The notes beneath the pieces are model-generated. The model did no database searches. It saw only the letters and a list, made by a program, of their open reading frames with translations, and had not been told where the DNA came from. Made by a program: the position numbers and the translations under genes. Shown one piece after another: positions 25,801 to 30,750 of a stretch of DNA of 30,750 bases. Origin of the DNA: GCA-002727735 sp036159515 (GTDB lineage: Bacteria; Bacteroidota; Bacteroidia; Flavobacteriales_D; Parvicellaceae). Numbering within the stretch: the first letter of the stretch is position 1; each line of letters starts with the position of its first letter. Location of the stretch: the NCBI GenBank assembly GCA_036159515.1, contig JAYYEV010000098.1:1-30750 (forward strand). The letters run 5' to 3'.

Positions 25801-25903
25801 TGTAAGTATCTACTTTTTGCTGAAAGTATGGTTCTTGTGAAATGGCAAAATGGCAAATTAAATTAATTAGTAGGCATATAAATATGTATGAGGGTTTCAT
25901 CAT
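22802..25903 (-). CDS. M1 family zinc metallopeptidase with barrel-like C-terminal half
   Basis: 1033 residues with a signal peptide (IFICLLINLICHFAIS). The M1 aminopeptidase domain spans about 25-560: substrate-binding GGGMEYP at 352-358 (in place of GxMEN) and zinc motif HEVGH at 378-382 with the third ligand Glu401 in WMDEGLNTY, 18 residues after the second His. From about 640 to the end it has regularly spaced amphipathic strands (KLNIRFFGGYHFY, LPLGLFLDLAYYDEP, ILEIYIPLIYSE) like an outer-membrane barrel, which suggests a membrane-anchored or surface peptidase. Two adjacent ATG codons could start it (25903 or 25900). It overlaps lpxH by four bases. Confidence 0.87.
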   Translation of the reverse strand: MMKPSYIFICLLINLICHFAISQEPYFQQKVDTYIDVRLDDKDHFLFGSEKIVYTNNSIHNLDSIVIHLWPNAYKNIDTELGKQKIEDGQLYIKYAPNYARGYIDSLAFKVNGKPVTWKLNDNHIDIAILMLNNSLKKGDSIEITTPFRVKIPSGRFSRLGHIGQSYQITQWFPKPAVYDEDGWHAMPYLNQGEFYSEFGKYDVRITLPENYVIMATGDLQNPEEVGFLNEKAILTEKLIAENRLPIKDSLGKKDMSFPKSSTQYKTVRFVQNNVHDFAWFADKRYHVLKGEVKLPSSERKVETWALFTNNEAKLWSNAIEYLNDATYYFSKWVGEYPYNHVTAVDGTISAGGGMEYPNITVIGSSGNKYGLETVIIHEVGHNWYYGILGSNERDHAWMDEGLNTYIEIRYFEEKYGKESILNLSSGKSKVNLDLQHKDVHRLSYQLNASRNYDQPMQMGSPKFTSMNYGGIVYSKTGIGFHYLKDYLGEDLFDECMHTYFDKWKFKHPDPNDIAEVFSLKSNKNLSWFFNDYIKTTGKVDYHLKSIKKIDDKQYLVKLKNNKGIQGPTNIVHLIKDDTLKAVDQTWIEGFKKDTSFVLTSNKSPTHFGLDFHMNTTDFNFRNHIYRTKGIAKNIKPISFKTIPYNIKSNYKNQIHFIPTSGWNYHDKFMIGTAFYNTGIKEKKNEWLVNPMYAFGSKQIVGSGSFTKNINTNGFFPRISLGYQVQSYHSKFEQIPNLDRWVKQELSTSFRIKSNSLRYSPSQSIKIRALKIDQYIPSGITINPQTTEQTTRYFGTVEYLIRNKQFLKPKQLKLNYVYGLDENRSLVNNIQFTSDLTYIFNKKRDKLNIRFFGGYHFYQNISNEFCFYLRGIQGSTDYLYDHVFLGRNVNNFENILSQQNTNTYGGFKVNSLAGKSDDWLISTNINADIPGLPLGLFLDLAYYDEPLYMANTGFWTTEHILSYNAGLKTTIIQINNQPILEIYIPLIYSENIGNSRNLTNAITVNELSLLQRINFIFNFKSLNPFLIKKQLKP

Positions 25904-25918
25904 CTCTTTTATAGAAGG

Positions 25919-26260
25919 CTAATTAAATATTTTGTAAAGTGATAAAAATCCACGTTTTAATACATGCCCTTTTTTAAATGTATTTTTATCATATGCATAT
26001 AGATCAAAGAAAAACCTATTGTTAGGAGATAAAGTCCACGTAAACTTTTGATTAAATTTTTTCTCAATTGATTTTAAAAATACATCTTTTGAACCCGATT
26101 TTCTAATGTTCTCACATGTAACAGTATTATTTTGAAATGGATTTATTTTATCTGTATCGTAATAATAAAACTGAATGTTAGATTTGGATGACCAATAACT
26201 TAATAGTGGAAAAAGCCCACTAAAGATAATTAACGTTGAGATGGTGGAAAACTTATTCAT
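25919..26260 (-). CDS. Small exported or membrane protein, unknown function
   Basis: 113 residues with one N-terminal hydrophobic segment (ISTLIIFSGLFPLLSYW), either a signal peptide or an anchor. The rest is rich in aromatic residues, Lys and Asn, with FYYYDTDKINPF, NNRFFFDLYAYDKNTF and one Cys. I do not recognise a family. It overlaps the end of the thioredoxin-like gene by 8 bases and lies 15 bases before the M1 peptidase, so it belongs to the same transcript, and a periplasmic or inner-membrane role is plausible. Confidence 0.6.
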   Translation of the reverse strand: MNKFSTISTLIIFSGLFPLLSYWSSKSNIQFYYYDTDKINPFQNNTVTCENIRKSGSKDVFLKSIEKKFNQKFTWTLSPNNRFFFDLYAYDKNTFKKGHVLKRGFLSLYKIFN

Positions 26261-27359
26261 TCATTAATTCTTTCACCTTTTGAATAAGGGCTTCACCCCG
26301 TAGATTATATGCTGCTATTTTATTCCCTTTATCTAATAAAAAAGTACTAGGTATACTTTCAACTCCATATAGTTTTGCTGCTGAAGAATACCAACCATTT
26401 AAGTCGCTAACGTGATATGGCCATACTAAGCGGTCGTTTATAATAGCAGCTTCCCATAATTCAAGTTTTTGGTCAAGAGAAACACTAAAAACAGTAAATC
26501 CTTCTTTATTATATTGCTCATATAGTTTAACCACATTTGGGTTTTCAGCCCTGCAAGGCCTGCACCAAGAAGCCCAAAAGTCAAGCAATACAATTTGATC
26601 TTTTAAATCACTTAACTTGTATGTAAAACCTTCAGGGTTTTTTAATATGATTTCTGGAGCAACCTGACCAATTTCTATACCAAGAGCTTTTCGTCTTTCT
26701 TTAGCTTCTTTTTCTCGCTGAATTTGAAGATTACTATTCCTTTCTTGTTGTTGAGCAAGTTGAATTAAGTTTTTTACTTCCTTTAAATAAGATGAGTTAT
26801 TGTATTGGTCTTCTATAACTTTCTTAATTAAATATATTTCTTCTAGGAACTGAATAGGGTTTAAGGCCAGGTCATTTAAGGCCATAAGTATTGCTGGTGA
26901 GTTCTTGTGAGCATATATAAAGCTTCGTATGTAGGAATAAAACGAATCTAATATTTCATTTTTTTCATTTTCATTTGCTGCACTATACTTTTCTATAAAA
27001 TGTACTCTTTTTTTGAAAAATTCATGCAACAAGATATTAGTTGAATCTTTGTCAACTTTCATTTTAGTTACATCAAATTCATTTACACTTACTTTACATT
27101 TACCTACGGGTTTAGCAATAAAAACAAAAGATTTATTTGTGCTTTCCCCACACCAATAAACCTGATGTTTTACATTGTTAAAATTGAATATATGTTTGCC
27201 TGAACTACTAAAAGAAGAATCTGCCTTATTAAACTTTCCATCTTTATATTCAAAAATATAGAATGGGTTTGTTCTGTTTGTACTCACTGTCAACTCATAT
27301 TTATCGACCTTACTGCAAGAACAAATAAATACAATAAGAATGATGAATAATCTATTCAT
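26253..27359 (-). CDS. TlpA-type thioredoxin-fold lipoprotein
   Basis: Periplasmic thiol-disulfide oxidoreductase. 368 residues: a lipoprotein signal (FIILIVFICSC, lipidated Cys13 or Cys15), an N-terminal beta-rich region resembling DUF4369 (about 20-100), a helical linker (about 105-225) and a C-terminal AhpC/TlpA domain (about 228-368). The redox motif is CRPC at 266-269 in WASWCRPC, followed by VESIPSTFLLD with the cis-Pro loop. It probably reduces or isomerises disulfides in exported proteins; the substrate is unknown. The ATG overlaps the gatB stop as ATGA. Confidence 0.9.
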   Translation of the reverse strand: MNRLFIILIVFICSCSKVDKYELTVSTNRTNPFYIFEYKDGKFNKADSSFSSSGKHIFNFNNVKHQVYWCGESTNKSFVFIAKPVGKCKVSVNEFDVTKMKVDKDSTNILLHEFFKKRVHFIEKYSAANENEKNEILDSFYSYIRSFIYAHKNSPAILMALNDLALNPIQFLEEIYLIKKVIEDQYNNSSYLKEVKNLIQLAQQQERNSNLQIQREKEAKERRKALGIEIGQVAPEIILKNPEGFTYKLSDLKDQIVLLDFWASWCRPCRAENPNVVKLYEQYNKEGFTVFSVSLDQKLELWEAAIINDRLVWPYHVSDLNGWYSSAAKLYGVESIPSTFLLDKGNKIAAYNLRGEALIQKVKELMNE

Positions 27360-28819
27360 TGATTGATAATAAGCTGATTAATTAATGTTGCAGTCATCTT
27401 GGGATCAGCAGTACCTTTTGTTGCTTTCATGATTTGCCCCATAAAAAAACCTGTTAGTTTCTTTTCTCCTTCTTTTAATCGTTTCGTTTCTTCAGGGTTA
27501 TCTTTAAAAATCTGAATAATTATAGCACTTAAATCATCTTCATTAGACTGACTGATCCAATTATATTTTTCAGCAATAGAACCAGGGCTTTCAGTAGGAT
27601 GTTCAATCATTTTCGGGAATACTTTCTGTGAAGCTAGTGAGTGAGTGATCTTGTTTTCATCAATTAATTTTATCAATTCACCGATAAAGGCGGGTTTAAT
27701 TTTAAATTCCTCAATGGTTTTAGCTTGCTGATTTAAATGGGATTTAATATTTACCATAACCCAGTTAGCTGCTGATTTATAATTAGTTGTATAATTCAAA
27801 ATATCCAGAAAATAAAGTGCAATTTCTTTTTGCTCTAAAAGTACTAATGTGTCATAGGATGAAAGGTTGAGCTCATTTGTGAATTTGTTATACAATTCAT
27901 TCGGAAGTGGAGGCATTTGTTTCTGAATTGCAGAAAGTTGGTCAGACGTAATTTTAATGGGGTTTAAGTCAGGCTCAGGAAAATAACGGTAATCGTGAGC
28001 TGCTTCTTTTTTTCGCATAGCTATAGTTTTTCCACTAGGCGCATCAAACGTACGAGTTTCTACTTCAACTTTTTTCTTTTTCTCTAATAATGAAGCATGT
28101 CGGCATATTTCAAAGTCAATTGATCGTTGAACATTTCGTATTGAATTTAAATTTTTGATTTCCACTCGCTTACCAAATTCATGACTTCCTTTTGGCATTA
28201 TGGAAACGTTTACATCACATCGCATACTGCCTTCTTCCATGTTCCCATCACAGATATCAAGGTATCTAAGTAATTTTCTGATTTCAGTGACGTATTGGTA
28301 CGCTTCTTCTGATGATTTAATTACGGGTTCAGTCACAATTTCTAATAGAGGAACTCCTGCTCTATTTAAGTCAATAAGTGTATTAAGAGGGTCAAGGTCG
28401 TGCGTGCTTTTTCCTGAATCTTCTTCCATGTGAATTCTGGTCAATTCAATTTCTTTTTTTGTTCCATCTTGAAGACGAATTAATACGCTTCCATTTCTGC
28501 AAACTGGAGTTTTGTCTTGAGTTATTTGATACCCCTTTGGTAAATCAGCATAGAAGTAATTTTTTCTGTCAAAGTGCATTTCTTTCGTAATGTCACATTC
28601 ACATGCTAATCCTAATTTAATCGCATGGTTTAGTACTTCTTCATTAAATTTTGGTAATGTTCCGGGATGACCTAAAGAAACTGCAGAAGTTAATGAATTT
28701 GGAATATGACCATATTCATTTAAATCCCCACAATAAGCTTTACTTTTAGTTCTTAACTGTGCATGTATTTCAATTCCTATAACTGGCTCATATTTTTCTA
28801 ATGCCTCTTGGATTTCCAT
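27356..28819 (-). CDS. gatB: Asp/Glu-tRNA amidotransferase subunit B
   Basis: Subunit of GatCAB, which amidates misacylated Glu-tRNA(Gln) and Asp-tRNA(Asn). With the ATG at 28819 it has 487 residues: YEPVIGIEIHAQL at the start, DRKNYFYADLPKGYQITQ, RIHMEEDSGKSTHD, DLNRAGVPLLEIVTEP and SMRCDVNVS from the catalytic cradle, then the helical YqeY-like tail ending near FFMGQIMKATKGTADP. The frame could begin five codons earlier at a TTG inside punA, but the ATG one base after the punA stop is better. gatA and gatC are not in the window. Confidence 0.96.
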   Translation of the reverse strand: MEIQEALEKYEPVIGIEIHAQLRTKSKAYCGDLNEYGHIPNSLTSAVSLGHPGTLPKFNEEVLNHAIKLGLACECDITKEMHFDRKNYFYADLPKGYQITQDKTPVCRNGSVLIRLQDGTKKEIELTRIHMEEDSGKSTHDLDPLNTLIDLNRAGVPLLEIVTEPVIKSSEEAYQYVTEIRKLLRYLDICDGNMEEGSMRCDVNVSIMPKGSHEFGKRVEIKNLNSIRNVQRSIDFEICRHASLLEKKKKVEVETRTFDAPSGKTIAMRKKEAAHDYRYFPEPDLNPIKITSDQLSAIQKQMPPLPNELYNKFTNELNLSSYDTLVLLEQKEIALYFLDILNYTTNYKSAANWVMVNIKSHLNQQAKTIEEFKIKPAFIGELIKLIDENKITHSLASQKVFPKMIEHPTESPGSIAEKYNWISQSNEDDLSAIIIQIFKDNPEETKRLKEGEKKLTGFFMGQIMKATKGTADPKMTATLINQLIINQ

Positions 28820-28820
28820 T

Positions 28821-29633
28821 TTACAGTCGTTCAAATAGTTGCTTAACCAATTTCGTTAAAATAACTTCTGCTTTTGAAGCTACTTTTTGTACATCTTCGT
28901 GGGTTACTTCAACAATTTTTCCCGGAACTCCAAGATCTGTAATTACAGATACACCAAAACATGGAATCCCCATGTGTCTAGCTGCAATTACTTCCGGAAC
29001 GGTACTCATACCTACTGCGTCTGCACCAATATTTCTAACATACATATATTCTGCAGGAGTTTCTAATGTAGGTCCCGAAAGGCCTGCGTAAACCCCTTTT
29101 ACCACAGGAATATTCATTTCTGCGGCTACTTTTTCAGCTTCTCTTAAAATATCTTTACTATAGGCTTGGCTCATGTCTGGAAATCGAGGCCCAAGTTCGT
29201 TTATATTTGGTCCAATTAAAGGGTTAGTGGGGAACAAATTGATGTGGTCAGATATGAACATGATATCGCCTATTTTAAATGAAGGATTAACACCTCCGGA
29301 AGCGTTACTAACCATAAGTTTCTCAATGCCTAAAAATTTCATTACTCTAACTGGAAAAACCAATTCATTCATGGTATATCCTTCGTAAAAGTGAAATCTA
29401 CCCTGCATGGCAACCACGTTTTTACCCCCAAGTTTTCCAAAAATAAGTTGACCTCTATGCCCTTCCACTGTGGATACTGGAAAGTTTGGAATTTTCTCAT
29501 AGGAAATTGCTTGAATAGTATCAATTTCATTTACTAGCCCTCCTAATCCGGTTCCTAAAATGATTCCTATTTCGGGATTAAAATTGGTTTTTTCTCTTAG
29601 AAAATCAGCGGTATGTTTAATCGCCTCTAGCAT
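28821..29633 (-). CDS. punA: Purine nucleoside phosphorylase (trimeric PNP-I family)
   Basis: Splits purine (deoxy)ribonucleosides with phosphate for salvage. 270 residues: phosphate-binding GTGLGGL at 27-33, EGHRG near 57-61, GRFHFYEGY around 78-86, VSNASGGV, and the base site GPTLETPAE (187-195). The purine-contacting position, Asn in mammalian PNP (Asn243), is Asp233 here in SVITDLGV, which may affect base preference. Its ATG overlaps the end of lpxK by 17 bases. Confidence 0.94.
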   Translation of the reverse strand: MLEAIKHTADFLREKTNFNPEIGIILGTGLGGLVNEIDTIQAISYEKIPNFPVSTVEGHRGQLIFGKLGGKNVVAMQGRFHFYEGYTMNELVFPVRVMKFLGIEKLMVSNASGGVNPSFKIGDIMFISDHINLFPTNPLIGPNINELGPRFPDMSQAYSKDILREAEKVAAEMNIPVVKGVYAGLSGPTLETPAEYMYVRNIGADAVGMSTVPEVIAARHMGIPCFGVSVITDLGVPGKIVEVTHEDVQKVASKAEVILTKLVKQLFERL

Positions 29634-30648
29634 ACTCGATTATTTTTTTATCAAATTTATCCTTATTCCAATGAAAATCAATACTTAATTTCAAAAAGAA
29701 TAATGGTGTTGATCTGAGATCTTTGAATTCGACCAATTTCTGAGCATCTTTTTCAGTAGTAATTAAAATAGCATCTTGGTTTTTTTTGAAGGATGATAAA
29801 ATCGAATTAATATCCTCCTTTTTGTATTTGTAATGGTCAGTATATTTATGATTAATTATTCTACAATTTAAATTTTCTAAAAACATAATTACTTGGTATT
29901 GATTAGCAATCCCAGTAACAAGAATTATTTTCTTGTTTTGTAAAAATGAGATTTCCTTTTCTTCGTTACTGAAAATGGACTGAATTCCATCATATTTTAA
30001 AAATGTAAAATAAACATCACAGTCTACGTTTAGTTTATTAGAAAATGATTCACCTTCATTTTGAGTTAACTTATCAGGGCACTTAGTAACAATTATTATA
30101 TCAGCTCTGTCTTTGTTTTTTCTTGACTCTCTAAGTTCACCTATAGGTAACAATACATCTGAAAAAATAGGTCGATTAAAATCAACTAATAATATATTTA
30201 ATCCTGGGCTAATGGATCGATGTTGGTAGGCATCGTCAAGTAATATACAGTCAATATTTTCAAATTGATCCTTCAGCTTTAGTACTCCGTTCACTCTGTT
30301 GTGATCTACCGCTACAATGTTTTTGGGGAAGTTTTTTTTAATCATCAATGATTCATCTCCAACTAATCTGCAATTTGAGGACGATTCGACCACGGTGAAT
30401 TGCTTTGTTTCTCTTTTGTACCCTTTTGATAAAAATGCAGGACTTAGGGACTTGTTTAATAGATTTCCTAAATACATAATATGCGGAGTTTTTCCAGTTC
30501 CACCAACGGTGATGTTCCCTATACTTATAATGGGGAAATCAAAAGAAACAGATCTTAGCCAGTTGAGATTATAGAAAAGATTTCTTAGACCTGTTATGCT
30601 CCAAAAGAGCACACTTAATGGAAATAAAAGCCATTTGAACCACTTCAT
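29617..30648 (-). CDS. lpxK: Tetraacyldisaccharide 4'-kinase LpxK
   Basis: Phosphorylates the 4' position of the tetraacyl disaccharide to make lipid IVA. 343 residues: an N-terminal membrane-associated helix (WLLFPLSVLFWSITGL), Walker A GNITVGGTGKTP at 44-55, LLDDAYQHR with the catalytic Asp/His region and RESRKNKDRAD, in family order. It heads the minus-strand run ending in lpxH, with only 30 bases to the divergent NIF3-like gene, so its promoter must lie in that short gap. Confidence 0.95.
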   Translation of the reverse strand: MKWFKWLLFPLSVLFWSITGLRNLFYNLNWLRSVSFDFPIISIGNITVGGTGKTPHIMYLGNLLNKSLSPAFLSKGYKRETKQFTVVESSSNCRLVGDESLMIKKNFPKNIVAVDHNRVNGVLKLKDQFENIDCILLDDAYQHRSISPGLNILLVDFNRPIFSDVLLPIGELRESRKNKDRADIIIVTKCPDKLTQNEGESFSNKLNVDCDVYFTFLKYDGIQSIFSNEEKEISFLQNKKIILVTGIANQYQVIMFLENLNCRIINHKYTDHYKYKKEDINSILSSFKKNQDAILITTEKDAQKLVEFKDLRSTPLFFLKLSIDFHWNKDKFDKKIIEYARGD

Positions 30649-30653
30649 TCAAT

Positions 30654-30661
30654 TATATTTG
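30654..30661 (+). promoter_or_regulatory. Candidate -7 promoter box for the NIF3-like gene
   Basis: TATATTTG, an exact TAnnTTTG match, 17 bases before the ATG at 30679. TTTG at 30634-30637, inside lpxK, lies 16 bases upstream and may serve as the -33 element, slightly close. Confidence 0.45.
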
Positions 30662-30668
30662 AAATATA
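30661..30668 (-). promoter_or_regulatory. Candidate -7 promoter box for the lpxK run
   Basis: On the minus strand this reads TATATTTC, one mismatch from TAnnTTTG, 12 bases before the lpxK ATG. It is the mirror half of the palindrome TATATTTGAAATATA at 30654-30668, so the two divergent boxes share a base. Confidence 0.35.
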
Positions 30669-30678
30669 TGCCTTAGAT

Positions 30679-30750
30679 ATGAAAGTCAAAGATGTAACAA
30701 ATTATTTAGAAACCATAGCACCACTTCAATTACAAGAGGAATATGATAAT
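30679..30750 (+). CDS. NIF3/DUF34-family metal-binding protein (5' end only)
   Basis: Only the first 24 codons are in the window. They read MKVKDVTNYLETIAPLQLQ then EEYDN, which matches the conserved opening of NIF3-like (DUF34, YbgI-type) dinuclear-metal proteins, where LESIAPLxLQExYDN is typical. The family forms toroidal hexamers and its biochemical role is unsettled; annotation as a GTP cyclohydrolase I type 2 homologue is unreliable. It is divergent from lpxK. Confidence 0.75.
   Translation, partial: MKVKDVTNYLETIAPLQLQEEYDN

Noticed and set aside
28801..29091. Plus-strand open frame of 96 codons
   Set aside because: Mirror of the conserved punA and gatB coding regions; composition looks like a shadow frame.
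1..30750. Mobile element, prophage, CRISPR, defence island, tRNA or rRNA
   Set aside because: I looked for transposases, integrases, repeat arrays, terminal repeats, rRNA motifs and tRNA-like cloverleaf ends and saw none; gene content and codon use appear uniform.

Overview
The window is AT-rich (roughly one third G+C by eye) chromosomal DNA from a member of the Bacteroidota, most likely a marine or freshwater flavobacterium-like lineage (Flavobacteriales). Support comes from a type IX secretion C-terminal sorting domain, DUF1573 and DUF3108 proteins, an Omp85-type barrel, lipid A genes, promoter -7 boxes of the TAnnTTTG type, and weak ribosome binding sites. It is dense core-genome sequence: about 26 genes, no gap over 200 bases, and no tRNA, rRNA, CRISPR, insertion sequence or phage gene that I can see.

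Layout. 1-2266 (+): a glycosyltransferase cut by the window edge and by a one-base frameshift, then proline dehydrogenase. 2249-8082 (-): a GT2 glycosyltransferase, an ECF sigma factor, rsmG, an S41 processing protease, a DUF1573 protein and a DUF3108 protein, tightly packed. 8158-11411 (+): tgt, a LptF/LptG-type permease and an alpha/beta hydrolase. 11428-15894 (-): ung, an Omp85-like barrel, ahcY and a small membrane-anchored protein. 15975-22049 (+): a 58-residue lipoprotein, an unknown secreted or outer-membrane protein, lipA, a 1017-residue T9SS cargo protein and gapdh. 22050-30648 (-): one compact run of seven genes, lpxK, punA, gatB, a TlpA-type thioredoxin lipoprotein, an unknown 113-residue protein, an M1 metallopeptidase with a barrel-like C-terminal half, and lpxH. 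From 30679 (+) a NIF3/DUF34 gene starts and runs off the end.

Much of the content concerns the cell envelope: lipid A synthesis (LpxK, LpxH), LPS transport (LptF/G-type), outer-membrane proteins, a periplasmic protease and a periplasmic thioredoxin. It is mixed with housekeeping enzymes for tRNA and rRNA modification, Gln-tRNA amidation, purine salvage, lipoate synthesis, SAH recycling and DNA repair.

I found no clear undescribed multi-gene system. The points most worth a second look are the frameshift at an A-run that is also an A_AAA_AAG slippery heptamer, a Tgt that lacks the three canonical zinc cysteines, an M1 peptidase fused to a barrel-like half, six genes with well-supported TTG starts, and a tiny lipoprotein gene and a possibly leaderless gene ahead of lipA.
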